From positions 276,981 to 340,980 of the forward strand of contig NZ_JYNL01000064.1 of the NCBI RefSeq assembly GCF_001044235.1: a stretch of 64,000 bases of DNA. Reading direction: 5' to 3'. Below, piece after piece: positions 55,002 to 63,846 of the stretch. Source of the stretch: Mycolicibacterium chlorophenolicum (GTDB taxonomy: Bacteria; Actinomycetota; Actinomycetes; Mycobacteriales; Mycobacteriaceae). How positions within the stretch are numbered: the first letter of the stretch is position 1; each line of letters opens with the position of its first letter. The notes under the pieces are model-generated. The model did no database searches and had not been told where the DNA came from. It was given only the letters and a program-made list of their open reading frames with translations. The position numbers and the translations under genes are program-made.

Positions 55002-56039
55002 CGCCGGGGTGACCAGCACGCCGTCGCTGTCCACGCCCAGCCTGACCCGGTCGCCGGGCCGCAGCGCCCGCGCCGCCGAGCTCGCCATCTGTGCCATCAC
55101 CACCGGACCGTCGGGCACCGCCACGCTGACCCGCGAGATCGCGCCCAGGAACGACACCGCCGACACCGTGGCGGACCCTTGCTCATCGGCGGTGACGGTC
55201 ACCGACTCCGGGCGCACCATCGCCAGACCGGGGCCGTCGACCGACCCCGCCGACGCGGGCACCGACACCCCCAGCAGCGTGGCCCGGCCGCCGGACACCT
55301 GCGCGGGCACCTTGTTGTTCAGCCCGACGAAGTCAGCGACGAACGGGGTGGCCGGGTTGGCGTACAGCTCGGCCGGGGCGGCGAGCTGCTCGAGCCGGCC
55401 CTGGCTCATCACCCCCACCCGGTCGGCGACGGCCAGCGCCTCCTCCTGGTCGTGGGTGACGAACAGCGTCGTGGTCCCGACGTCGAGCTGCACGCGCCGG
55501 ATCTCGTCGCGCAGCTGGGTGCGCACCTTGGCGTCGAGCGCCGAGAGCGGCTCGTCGAGCAGCAGCACCCGCGGCTGGATCGCCAGGGCGCGGGCCAGCG
55601 CCACCCGCTGCTGCTGACCGCCGGACAGCTCCTTGGCATACCTGCCGCCCAGCTCGCCGAGCCCGACCAGGTCGAGCATGTCCGCAGCGCGGGAGAGCCT
55701 GTCGCGCTTGGCTTTTCCGCGCATCTTCAGGCCGAACGCGACGTTGTCGAGCACGGTCAGGTGCGGGAAGAGGCTGTAGGCCTGGAACACCATCCCCATG
55801 TCGCGCTTGTTGGCCGGCACGTTGCTGACGTCGACGCCGCCGACCGACACCGTGCCCGAGGTCGCCTCGTCGAGCCCGGCGAGGATGCGCAGCGCGGTCG
55901 TCTTGCCGCAGCCCGACGGGCCGAGCAGGGCCACCAGCTCCCCGGGTTCGATGTGCAGGGTGAGCCCGTCGAGGGCGCGGGTCGTCCCGTAGAGGCGGGT
56001 CAGCTCGGTCAGCTCGACGGCCACTCCGTTGTCACTCAC
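54999..56039 (-). CDS. ABC transporter ATP-binding protein (PotA/FbpC type)
   Basis: 346 residues from GTG 56039, overlapping the permease stop (GTGA). Seen: Walker A GPSGCGKTT, Q-loop FQAYSLFPH, signature LSGGQQQR, Walker B VLLLDEPLSALD, H-loop FVTHDQEEA, and a C-terminal TOBE domain with VRPESVTVT. It drives import of the ligand bound by the lipoprotein of the same operon. The length fits polyamine/iron/thiamine-type importer ATPases. A terminator overlaps its stop. Confidence 0.94.
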   Translation of the reverse strand: MSDNGVAVELTELTRLYGTTRALDGLTLHIEPGELVALLGPSGCGKTTALRILAGLDEATSGTVSVGGVDVSNVPANKRDMGMVFQAYSLFPHLTVLDNVAFGLKMRGKAKRDRLSRAADMLDLVGLGELGGRYAKELSGGQQQRVALARALAIQPRVLLLDEPLSALDAKVRTQLRDEIRRVQLDVGTTTLFVTHDQEEALAVADRVGVMSQGRLEQLAAPAELYANPATPFVADFVGLNNKVPAQVSGGRATLLGVSVPASAGSVDGPGLAMVRPESVTVTADEQGSATVSAVSFLGAISRVSVAVPDGPVVMAQMASSAARALRPGDRVRLGVDSDGVLVTPA

Positions 56040-56809
56040 AGCGTCACTCCCGTCTGATGGCGGCGTCCCCGGGTGACCAGCGACAGGATCAGCAGCAGCG
56101 CGAACCCGAACAGCAGGGTGGCCAGCGACGCCGCCACCGAGGTCGGCCCGTCGCTCTTGCCGATCAGCACGATCTGCACCTGCAGGGTCTCGTAGCCCGA
56201 CAGCGACGCGATGGTGAATTCGCCGAGCACGACGGCGATCGAGATGAACGCCGCCGACAGGATGCCCGACCAGATGTTCGGCACCACGACGCGGGTGATC
56301 GTCGTCATCCAGCCCGCGCCCAGCGACCGCGAAGCCTCCGACAGCGTCTGCAGGTCGATCGACGAGAGCGCCGCGTCGATGGCGCGGTAGGAGAACGGCA
56401 GCACCACCACGACGTAGACGAACGTCAGCGTCAGCGGTGACTCCCCCAGCAGGTAGGTCACCCACAGGTACACGTTGCGCAGCCCGACGACGATCACCAG
56501 CGCCGGGATCGTCAGCGGCAGCAGGCACAGGAACTCGACCAACCCCTTGGCCCACGGCGCGCGCAGCCGCACCCAGATCATCGTCGGCACCAACAGGATC
56601 AGCATCGCGGCCACGGTCAGCACCGCCAGCGACAGCGACACGACGATCGCCCGATACAGCGCCTCGTCGGTCACCAGGTTGGCCCACGCCTGCCCGGTGC
56701 GCCCGCCGGAGAGCAGGTTGCGGGTGGAGAAGTCGGCCATCGCGTAGAGGGGGAACAGGAAGAAGACGCCGAACAGCACCCACAGTGCCCCGCGCACCGC
56801 CGTTCTCAT
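56036..56809 (-). CDS. ABC transporter permease 2 (PotC type)
   Basis: 257 residues from ATG 56809, overlapping the previous permease stop (ATGA). Seen: six membrane helices; the EAA loop EASRSLGAGWMTTITRVVVPNIWSGILSA (splitting into EAxxxLGA and the following helix), where the ATPase docks. Upstream in-frame sequence overlaps the first permease in another frame and is not used. It makes a heterodimeric channel with the preceding permease. Confidence 0.92.
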   Translation of the reverse strand: MRTAVRGALWVLFGVFFLFPLYAMADFSTRNLLSGGRTGQAWANLVTDEALYRAIVVSLSLAVLTVAAMLILLVPTMIWVRLRAPWAKGLVEFLCLLPLTIPALVIVVGLRNVYLWVTYLLGESPLTLTFVYVVVVLPFSYRAIDAALSSIDLQTLSEASRSLGAGWMTTITRVVVPNIWSGILSAAFISIAVVLGEFTIASLSGYETLQVQIVLIGKSDGPTSVAASLATLLFGFALLLILSLVTRGRRHQTGVTL

Positions 56810-57648
56810 GACAGCCACCGGGAACTGCGCCGCACCAACAGGTTGTAGGCCGCCATGACGACGGCCACGACGACGATCATCTCCAGCGCGAGTGCGTAGG
56901 CGAACCCGGCCTGACCCAGCACCACCTCGCTGACCAGTGAGGCGCGGATCAGCAGCGGCAGGATCGGGCTGCCCTGGCTGACCAGTGCGGCGGCGGTCGC
57001 GTACGCGGCGAAAGCGTTGGCGAACAACAACAGTGCCGAGCCCAGGAACGCCGGTGTCAGCAGCGGGATCGCCACCTCGCGCCAGTAGTCCCACGTCGAG
57101 GCGCCCAGGCTGACGGCCGCCTCGCGCCACTGGTCGCGCAGACCCTCCAGCGCGGGGACGAACACGATCACCATCAGCGGGATCTGGAAGTAGGTGTAGA
57201 CGAGGATCAGCCCGCCGAGGCCGTACAGCCAGCCCGATCCGGCGAGGTTCCAGCCCGTCGCCTGCTGTACCCACAGGGTCAGCACCCCGTTCAGCCCGAC
57301 GGTCGCGAGGAATGCGAAAGCCAAGGCCACACCGCCGAACTGGGCGAGCACGCTGCACAGCGACAGCACCGAACGGCGCACCATCGACGTCGGCGGGCTG
57401 CTGACGATCAGCCACGCCATCACCGCGCCGAGCAGCGCGCCGAGGATCGCGGTGGCCCCGGAGAGCAGCACGCTGTTCCACAGCGCCGAGAGCGCCGTCC
57501 CGGTGAACAGCGCGGCGACGCGATCCAGCGAGAAGGCCCCGTCGACGTACACCGCGCTCACCACGACGGTGACCGTCGGGATGATCAGGAAGATGACGAC
57601 GACGGCCAGGAACGGCAGCAGCGGCAGGCCGTCTCGCACCCGACGCAT
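56806..57648 (-). CDS. ABC transporter permease 1 (PotB type)
   Basis: 280 residues from ATG 57648, one base after the binding-protein stop; TTG 57657 is an alternative start. Seen: six membrane helices and an EAA loop EAAVSLGASTWDYWREVAIPLL. Arg-rich start (MRRVRDG) as expected for an inside N-terminus. It is the partner of the second permease. Confidence 0.92.
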   Translation of the reverse strand: MRRVRDGLPLLPFLAVVVIFLIIPTVTVVVSAVYVDGAFSLDRVAALFTGTALSALWNSVLLSGATAILGALLGAVMAWLIVSSPPTSMVRRSVLSLCSVLAQFGGVALAFAFLATVGLNGVLTLWVQQATGWNLAGSGWLYGLGGLILVYTYFQIPLMVIVFVPALEGLRDQWREAAVSLGASTWDYWREVAIPLLTPAFLGSALLLFANAFAAYATAAALVSQGSPILPLLIRASLVSEVVLGQAGFAYALALEMIVVVAVVMAAYNLLVRRSSRWLS

Positions 57649-57649
57649 G

Positions 57650-58792
57650 TCAGCCAACCGCGGCGGCCCAGTTCTCCGACAGATACTTCGAGGCGGCCTC
57701 GGTCTGCTGCGGGGTGGGCACCGTCACCGGACCGTCGACCACCGGCAGCGCGGCGGCGACCGCCTTGTCGAGGGTGCCGGCGGCGGCCATGTTGTCGGCG
57801 CGCACCGGCCGAACACCGCCCTGGGCGAACAGGTTCTGGCCCTCGTCGCTGTAGAGGAACTCCTGCCACAGTCGGGCGGCGGCGGGGTGCGGGGCGTCCT
57901 TGTTGATCGCCTGGTAGTAGTAGCCGGCGACCGCGTTGTTCGGCGGCACGAGCACCGTCCAGGACGGAAGCTTCTTGGTTTCAGACGAATTGGTGTAGTT
58001 CCAGTCGATCACCACGGGCGTCTGCCCGGACTCGATGGTCGCCGGCGTCGGGTCGACCGGCAGGAAGTTGCCCGCCTGCTTGAGTTTCCGGAAGAACTCG
58101 ACACCGGGGGCGATGTCGTCGGCCGACCCGCCCTGGGACAGCGCCACCATCAGCACACCGGAGAACGCGGCGCCGGCCTGGGTGGGATCGCCGTTGAGGG
58201 CGACCTTGCCCTGGTACTCCGGCTTGAGCAGGTCGTTGACGTTCGTCACCGGGGGCACCTTCGCCGAGTCGAAGCCGATCGACATGTAGCCGCCGTAGTC
58301 GTTGACCCAGGCGCCGTTCGGATCCTTGAAGGCGGCCGGGATGTCGTCGAAGGTGGCGACCTTGTACGGCGCGAACATCGCGGTGTTCGCCAGCGCCACC
58401 GACTGGCCGAGGTCGAACACGTCGGGTGCGCTGCTGCGGCCCTTCTGCTGGTTGGCGGCGTTGATCTCGTCCTGGCTGGACGCATCGGGCTGCGCCGAGG
58501 TGACCTTGATGCCGTACTTGTCGGAGAAGGCCTTGATGATGGCGCCGTAGTTGGCCCAATCCGGCGGCAGCGCAATGACATTGAGCGCACCCTCGCCCTT
58601 GGCCGCCTTCACCAGGCCGTCCATCCCGCCGAAGTCCTGCGCCGACGTGGCCTCGGCGGCCTTGACGCCGGACTCGGTCTGCGCGCCGGAATCCTTGTTC
58701 TCCGGGGGCGCGCACGCCGCGATCCCGGCGACGACGAGCGCGGACGCGGCACACGCGAGGACCCGGGAGAACAGTGAAGCGGAAGTGGGCAT
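57650..58792 (-). CDS. ABC transporter substrate-binding lipoprotein
   Basis: 380 residues from ATG 58792. Seen: a signal peptide with lipobox IAAC at C27, then a type II binding-protein fold with EGALNVIALPPDWANYGAIIKAFSDKYGIKV (split over 67-97), DVFDLGQS, GYMSIGFDS, and DWNYTNS. This fits the PotD/AfuA/thiamine group (SBP_bac_6/8). The ligand cannot be told: polyamines, iron(III), 2-aminoethylphosphonate or thiamine are possible. It is the first gene of the operon, so its promoter should lie between 58793 and the divergent gene at 58905. Confidence 0.92.
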   Translation of the reverse strand: MPTSASLFSRVLACAASALVVAGIAACAPPENKDSGAQTESGVKAAEATSAQDFGGMDGLVKAAKGEGALNVIALPPDWANYGAIIKAFSDKYGIKVTSAQPDASSQDEINAANQQKGRSSAPDVFDLGQSVALANTAMFAPYKVATFDDIPAAFKDPNGAWVNDYGGYMSIGFDSAKVPPVTNVNDLLKPEYQGKVALNGDPTQAGAAFSGVLMVALSQGGSADDIAPGVEFFRKLKQAGNFLPVDPTPATIESGQTPVVIDWNYTNSSETKKLPSWTVLVPPNNAVAGYYYQAINKDAPHPAAARLWQEFLYSDEGQNLFAQGGVRPVRADNMAAAGTLDKAVAAALPVVDGPVTVPTPQQTEAASKYLSENWAAAVG

Positions 58793-58904
58793 GGATGAGA
58801 CCTTCCGGTGAGCAGGAGTCGGCGCGGTGGCGCAGCGGTTGCCTGGCCGTGTCATCGCGGTGAACCATATCCCGCCGGCACTGCCCGCGCCTAGGGTTGA
58901 GCGG

Positions 58905-59324
58905 GTGACACCTGACGAGACGGTCACCGCCTTCACCGGTGCACCGGTGGCGGCTCTGGCCACGGTGCGCCCCGACGGCGCGCCGCACGTGGTGCCGGTC
59001 GTCTTCGCGATGGCCGCCGGCCGCGACGATCTGGTGTACACCGCGGTCGACGCGAAGCCGAAGTCCACCCAGCACCTGCGCCGGCTGGCCAACATCGAGA
59101 ACAACCCCGAGGTCAGTCTGCTGGTCGACCACTACGACGACGACTGGGCGCGGCTGTGGTGGGTGCGCGCGGACGGGACCGCGACGATCCACCGGTCGGG
59201 GGACGAGGTCGCCATCGGCTACGCGCAGTTGCGCGCGAAGTACCCGCAGTACGAACGGGTTGCGCTCAACGGCCCCGTCGTCAGCATCCGGATCCGCCGC
59301 TGGGCGTCCTGGGGTGGGGGCTAG
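58905..59324 (+). CDS. PPOX-class F420-type protein (TIGR03668)
   Basis: 139 residues from GTG 58905 (VTPDETVTAFTG). Seen: a split barrel with APVAALATVRPDGAPHVVPVVFA, DDLVYTAVDAKPKSTQHLRRLANIENNPEVSLLVDHY spread over 45-85, and WWVRADGTATIH. The length and motifs fit the TIGR03668 family, which is tied to F420 use. The substrate is unknown. It is divergent from the ABC binding protein and lies 114 bases before the sigma factor gene. Confidence 0.85.
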   Translation: MTPDETVTAFTGAPVAALATVRPDGAPHVVPVVFAMAAGRDDLVYTAVDAKPKSTQHLRRLANIENNPEVSLLVDHYDDDWARLWWVRADGTATIHRSGDEVAIGYAQLRAKYPQYERVALNGPVVSIRIRRWASWGGG

Positions 59325-59438
59325 CCGGTAGTCGGCGCGGCGGTTCTCCGGAAAGGAGATGGGGGTCAGCCGGGCAGACGATCGAGGTGGCGCGCGGAAA
59401 GGTCGGAGGCATCATCCGCACCGCGCCGAGGAGTCCCG

Positions 59439-60014
59439 ATGACCGACACCGACAAGCTCGCCGTCCGCTTCACCCGCGACGCGGTTCCGCTGCTCACCGA
59501 GCTGCGCGGGCACGCGGTGCGGCTGACCCGCGATCCCGACCTCGCCGACGATCTGCTGCAGGAGACGGCCGCCAAGGCGTTCGCCGCGTTCGCGAGCTTC
59601 ACCGAAGGCACCAACCTGGCGGGCTGGCTGTACCGGATCATGGTCAACACCCACATCGGCGAGTACCGCAAAGTGCAGCGCCGGCCGGCCCTGCAGTTCA
59701 CCGACGCGATCTCCGACACGCAGATGATGGCCCACCACCAGCGGGCCATGTCGGCCCGGTCGCCTGAGGACGATGTGCTGGTGCGTCTCGGCGACCCGGC
59801 CATCGCGGCCGCGATGCGCGCGCTGCCCGAGGTGTACCGCACCGCGGTGTACTACGCCGACGTGGAGGGGTTGACGTTCCGCGAGATCGCCGCGCGGATG
59901 GACGTCCCCCTCGGCACGGTGATGTCGCGGCTGCACCGGGGCCGCAACCAGCTGCGCCGCGCGCTGCGCGACACGGCCAGGGCCGTCGGCTATTCGCTGC
60001 CCGAAGCGGCGTGA
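59439..60014 (+). CDS. Orphan SigH-like ECF sigma factor
   Basis: 191 residues from ATG 59439. Seen: region 2 with DLADDLLQETAAKAFAAFASFTEGTNLAGWLYRIMVNT and region 4 with AMRALPEVYRTAVYYADVEGLTFREIAARMDVPLGTVMSRLHRGRNQLRR (each split over about 40 residues). The segments RFTRDAVPLL, TNLAGWLYRI and VYYADVEG match M. tuberculosis SigH closely. SigH is held by a zinc anti-sigma factor (RshA) encoded next to it; none is visible here, so its control must be elsewhere. M. smegmatis has several SigH paralogues. It overlaps the convergent DMT gene by 25 bases. Confidence 0.9.
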   Translation: MTDTDKLAVRFTRDAVPLLTELRGHAVRLTRDPDLADDLLQETAAKAFAAFASFTEGTNLAGWLYRIMVNTHIGEYRKVQRRPALQFTDAISDTQMMAHHQRAMSARSPEDDVLVRLGDPAIAAAMRALPEVYRTAVYYADVEGLTFREIAARMDVPLGTVMSRLHRGRNQLRRALRDTARAVGYSLPEAA

Positions 60015-60916
60015 TCGACCGGTCCCGGCGGCCTGGCAGGCGGCGGCGCGCCGAGCTGCTCCTCGTAGGCGCCCTCGTCGCGGCCCAGGGCGATGGTGCC
60101 CGCGGCCATGGCCAGCGTCGACACGGCCAACGCGACAGCGTCCCACCGGCCGACGTCGAGGTGCTCGCCGAGCACGATCGCCCCGAGCAGCACCGCGATC
60201 ACCGGTTCGAGGGTGAGCATCGTCGGCACGGAGGTCTGCAGGGAGCCGGCGTGGAAGGCCGACTGCTGCAACAGCACCGCGACGACGCCGAGCAGCGCCA
60301 GAAGGTACGGCACCGGGGTGAGCAGCACCGCCATCGGTCCCTCGTGGGTGAGCACGTGCATGACCAGTTTGGTGAGCACCGCGACGACGCCGAACAACAC
60401 GCCGACCGCGACCGCGAGCAGTACCGCGCGGCGCCAGCCGACGCTGCGCAGCGCGACCGCCACGCAGGCCAGTACGGCCACCGTGCACACCACCGCGACG
60501 ACGGCCGACGTGCTCAGCGTCGCCTCGTAGTCGCCCGGGCTGGGTTTGGCCAGCACCACGAACACCGCGAGCGCCGCGGTGAGCAGCAGCGCCCAGGCCC
60601 ACTCGGCGCGGGTGACCCGGCGGTGCGCCAGCCGGGCCGACAGCGGTAGCGCGAACAGCAGCGCCGAGACCAGGATCGGCTGCACCAGCAGCAGGGACCC
60701 GTTGGCCAGCGCGAGGGCCTGGAACACGTAGCCGGCGATGGCCGCGGCGGTGCCGCCCCACCACAGCGGCCTGCGGATCAACGTCAGGAACATGACGCTG
60801 CTGACGCCGTGTTCGGCGGGCACGTCCAGGGTGGCCCGCTGCCGCACCACGATGCCGATGGCCAGAAACACCGCCGCCAACAACGACAGCAGGACGGTCA
60901 CCCCATGGCCGATCAC
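59990..60916 (-). CDS. DMT/EamA-type membrane transporter
   Basis: 308 residues if GTG 60916 is used; ATG 60934 and GTG 60901 are also in frame, and none has a good ribosome site. Seen: about nine to ten membrane helices starting with VTVLLSLLAAVFLAIGIVV, two similar halves, and the second-half segment TLEPVIAVLLGAIVLGEHLDVG, the usual EamA signature. These transporters export metabolites or drugs. The last 25 bases overlap the sigma factor gene tail-to-tail. Confidence 0.83.
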   Translation of the reverse strand: MIGHGVTVLLSLLAAVFLAIGIVVRQRATLDVPAEHGVSSVMFLTLIRRPLWWGGTAAAIAGYVFQALALANGSLLLVQPILVSALLFALPLSARLAHRRVTRAEWAWALLLTAALAVFVVLAKPSPGDYEATLSTSAVVAVVCTVAVLACVAVALRSVGWRRAVLLAVAVGVLFGVVAVLTKLVMHVLTHEGPMAVLLTPVPYLLALLGVVAVLLQQSAFHAGSLQTSVPTMLTLEPVIAVLLGAIVLGEHLDVGRWDAVALAVSTLAMAAGTIALGRDEGAYEEQLGAPPPARPPGPVDHAASGSE

Positions 60917-61018
60917 CCGACAAGGACAGCACATCGCAGGGGGTGCTGCCCACCCGGCTCGACGTCGGCAAACGATCGATCTTGTTTCGGCAGCGCGGAA
61001 CTGGGCATAACCCGGGCC

Positions 61019-61357
61019 ATGAATCTGCGTAGGTTGCTCTTGATCGCCGGTGCGGTGGTTTTGCTGGTCGGGGTCATCGGACTGCTGGTGCCCGTGTCGG
61101 TGCCGGGACCTCAGGGCGATATCGGCTGCGGCAACGCGATCGCCGCGGACCTGTCCCAGGCCCGGGACGTCGACAGCCAGAATCTGGCCAACCTGCCCGT
61201 TCTCAACGAGATCATTCCGCACAAGGACTTCGTGGCCGAGTGCAATTCGGCGCTGTCGTCGCGGCGGTCCTGGTCCATCCCGGTCGCCGTCGTCGGTCTG
61301 GTGGTCCTCGCCGGCTCGTTCTTCGTGGGCGGACGCGCGGGCCGGGTGCGGGCCTAG
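61019..61357 (+). CDS. Small two-span membrane protein
   Basis: 112 residues from ATG 61019. Seen: a first membrane helix (LLLIAGAVVLLVGVIGLLVPV), an extracellular loop with two cysteines (GDIGCGNAI and AECNSAL) likely to form a disulfide, then a second helix (IPVAVVGLVVLAGSFFVGG). I do not recognise a family beyond common mycobacterial small membrane proteins. It ends one base into the stop of the convergent gene at 61354. Confidence 0.78.
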   Translation: MNLRRLLLIAGAVVLLVGVIGLLVPVSVPGPQGDIGCGNAIAADLSQARDVDSQNLANLPVLNEIIPHKDFVAECNSALSSRRSWSIPVAVVGLVVLAGSFFVGGRAGRVRA

Positions 61358-61641
61358 CTGGCCTCGCGGTCGCGCACCACCCGCAGCCGCGGGCGCGCGT
61401 CCGGCGCGGGACCGATCTTGTCGGTGACGGTGGCCGCGACGGAATCGAACCGGTTCACCGCGCGGTCGCACAGCCCGCGTACCCGGTCGCCGGCCGTGTC
61501 GACGGCGGTGTCGACGTCGTCGGCCGCGCTGAGCAGGTAGGCCCGCATGTTCACCCGCATTCGCTCGCCCGCGATGCGCAACCTGCGGCGGAGGCGCTCG
61601 TCGACCTCGACGCTGACGTAGGGCAACACCTGAAGCTTCAT
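61354..61641 (-). CDS. Small hypothetical protein coupled to the MFS gene
   Basis: 95 residues from ATG 61641, overlapping the MFS stop (ATGA). Seen: MKLQVLPYVSVEVDERLRRR and RIAGERMRVNMRAYLLSAADDV, then a helical stretch with Asp/Val/Thr repeats (VDTAVDTAGDRVR), and a basic tail. The N-terminus has the look of a small DNA- or membrane-associated helix protein; no family recognised. The coupling supports a real gene. Confidence 0.6.
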   Translation of the reverse strand: MKLQVLPYVSVEVDERLRRRLRIAGERMRVNMRAYLLSAADDVDTAVDTAGDRVRGLCDRAVNRFDSVAATVTDKIGPAPDARPRLRVVRDREAS

Positions 61642-62963
61642 CTGCGCGTCTCCCCTTCTCCGGTGCCTGTGCCCAGAGTAGCCCGGGGTTGCTGGACCCG
61701 CGCCAGGGTGCGGCCCGCCGTCTCGCGCAGGGTGAGCGCCACCCCGAGCGACGTCACCGCGGCAGCGACCAGATAGTAGGACGGTGCGACGGCATCGCCG
61801 GTGCGCGCGGTCAGCCAGGTGACGACGTACGGCGTGGTGCCGCCGAACAGCGCCACGCAGAGGTTGTAGCCGACGGAGAAGCCGCTGAAGCGGATGCGGG
61901 TGGCGAACAGTTCCACCCCCGCCGACACCGCGGCGCTGACGTACACCGACTCGATCGCCGCGAGGACGCAGTGCGCGGCGATGGCCGCGCCCAGCGAGCC
62001 GGAGTTCAGCAGCAGGAACAGCGGATAGCCCAGCACCGCGAACAGCGCTGCGCCGCCGACGAGCAGGGGCCGGCGTCCGATCCGGTCGGACAGCACGGCC
62101 AGCGGCAGGATCAGCACGAGCGCCACCGTCGCGGCCAGCGTGATCGACACGAACGCGTCGGCCTTGGAGAACCCGAGGGTCTTGATGAAATACGTCGGCA
62201 AGAACGTGAACACGACGTAGTAGCCGATGTTGAACACGACGAACAGGCCGATCACCTGCAGGATCTGCCGCCACGACGTCGAGAGTGCTTCGCGCAGAGG
62301 CGATCGCGCGATCTCGGCGGCGGAGCTGAGCTTCTCGAACTGCGGGGTGTCCCCCAGGCGCAGCCGGATGTAGAGGCCGACCAGACCGAGGGGGCCGGCG
62401 ATCAGGAACGGGACGCGCCAGCCGTAACTCTCCATCGCCGCGGCCGGCAGCACGGTCTGCAACACCGTCACCGTGACCGAGCCGAGCAGGAACCCCAGCA
62501 CGCCCGACCACGCCATGAACGTGACCGTCACCCCGCGGCGGGCGTCGTCGGCGAACTCGGCCAGATACACCGCACCGCCGCCGTACTCCCCGCCCGCGGA
62601 GAAACCCTGCAGGCACCGCAGCGCCAGCAGCAGCACCGGGGCGAGCACCCCGACGGTGTCGTAGGTGGGCAGCACGCCGATACCCAGCGTCGCCGCCGAC
62701 ATCAGCAGGATCACCAGCGCCAGCACCTTCTGCCGGCCGATCCGATCGCCGAGCGGGCCGAAGACGAACCCGCCCAGCGGCCGCACGAAGAACGCCGCGG
62801 CGAAGATCGCGAACGTGCTGAGCAATGCCGCGGTCTCGTCGCCCGGCGGGAAGAAGTGGGCGGCGATGAACGTCGCCAGGAAGCCGTAGATCGCGAAATC
62901 GAACCACTCGACCGCGTTGCCGATCGATGCGCCCGTCACCACCCTGCGGACGTCGGACTGCAT
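61638..62963 (-). CDS. MHS-type MFS transporter
   Basis: 441 residues. Seen: 12 membrane helices, with the metabolite:H+ symporter (MHS) start SIGNAVEWFDFAIYGFLA, the loop 2-3 signature GPLGDRIGRQKVL, the GGEYGGGAVYLAE segment, and a second-half repeat LSDRIGRRPLL. This family moves organic acids or osmolytes (ProP, KgtP, ShiA types) with protons. The substrate is unknown. It is the first gene of a two-gene unit with the small protein downstream. Confidence 0.93.
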   Translation of the reverse strand: MQSDVRRVVTGASIGNAVEWFDFAIYGFLATFIAAHFFPPGDETAALLSTFAIFAAAFFVRPLGGFVFGPLGDRIGRQKVLALVILLMSAATLGIGVLPTYDTVGVLAPVLLLALRCLQGFSAGGEYGGGAVYLAEFADDARRGVTVTFMAWSGVLGFLLGSVTVTVLQTVLPAAAMESYGWRVPFLIAGPLGLVGLYIRLRLGDTPQFEKLSSAAEIARSPLREALSTSWRQILQVIGLFVVFNIGYYVVFTFLPTYFIKTLGFSKADAFVSITLAATVALVLILPLAVLSDRIGRRPLLVGGAALFAVLGYPLFLLLNSGSLGAAIAAHCVLAAIESVYVSAAVSAGVELFATRIRFSGFSVGYNLCVALFGGTTPYVVTWLTARTGDAVAPSYYLVAAAVTSLGVALTLRETAGRTLARVQQPRATLGTGTGEGETRR

Positions 62964-63038
62964 AGCGTCCTCCCGAAAGTAAGCGCGGCGCTGAGCATTT
63001 CGCTTACCCGGCGCCGTCGCACGCCGTCGGTTGGCACG

Positions 63039-63845
63039 CTATCGCGTGGACTTGGCGGCCTTCACCGCGGCCGTGGCGGCGCCGCTCTCCCGCTTGCCCG
63101 CCGCGTAGGCGTCCTCGGCCGCCGTGACCGCCTGCTCGGCGTCGGCGAGGCGGCGGCGGGCGTCGTCGGCGCGCAACCGCGCCCTGGCGAGGTCGGACTG
63201 CAGTTCGGTCAGTGCGGCGTCGGCCTCGGACTTGCGGTGTTCGGCCGCGGCGAGCGCTGCACGGGCCTCGCGGGCGCGCTCGTCATCGGCCTTCTTGTCC
63301 GCCGCCTTGGCGGGCGCTGCCTTGGCAGGCGCGGGCGCGCGCTTCGCGGAAACAGCTGTGACCGTGCCGAATTCGCCGAACCCGGACCACTGCTCGGCTT
63401 TGGTGAGCCGGCCCAGTCGCGCCGCGACGTCGGGATCGGCCACGGCGGCCTGCAGTGTCGCGGTGACGTCGTCGCGCAGTGCGGCCGAGGGTTCGGCGAC
63501 GCCGGCGGCGAGGAAACCGGCCCGGCTGAGCTCGTCGACGAGCCGGCGCTGCTCACCGGTCAGGGTGCGGATCGCCTCGCCGTCCATCGCGGCGTGCGCC
63601 TCGCGCAGCCGGGCGCCGAGGTCGGCCAGCGACGCCCGCGCGGTACCCCGCAGGGCGAGCAGGTTGGCCACCCAGGCCGCCACCGTCGGTTTGCGGCTGC
63701 CGCTGATCTGTTTGGCGGCGGCCGCGTCGCCGCTGCGTTTGGCCTCGGCGGCCAACTGGGTGCGCTGCGCGGTGAAGTCCTCCGGGCGCGCCGCATACAA
63801 CCGGTCCAGTGCGTCGTCGACCGAGAACCGCGCGTCGTCAGCCAC
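63039..63845 (-). CDS. Helical protein with Ala/Lys-rich linker (actinobacterial family)
   Basis: 268 residues from GTG 63845; GTG 63854 is an alternative. Seen: an N-terminal domain with LDRLYAARPEDFTAQRTQLAAEAKRSGD, KPTVAAWVANLLAL, and GEQRRLVDELSRAG, typical of a widespread actinobacterial family of unknown role; then an Ala/Pro/Lys-rich linker near 180-200; then a C-terminal coiled coil (RAREARAALAAAEHRKSEAD and following). There is no signal peptide. The start codon is one base from the divergent kup start. Confidence 0.75.
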   Translation of the reverse strand: MADDARFSVDDALDRLYAARPEDFTAQRTQLAAEAKRSGDAAAAKQISGSRKPTVAAWVANLLALRGTARASLADLGARLREAHAAMDGEAIRTLTGEQRRLVDELSRAGFLAAGVAEPSAALRDDVTATLQAAVADPDVAARLGRLTKAEQWSGFGEFGTVTAVSAKRAPAPAKAAPAKAADKKADDERAREARAALAAAEHRKSEADAALTELQSDLARARLRADDARRRLADAEQAVTAAEDAYAAGKRESGAATAAVKAAKSTR

Positions 63846-63846
63846 A

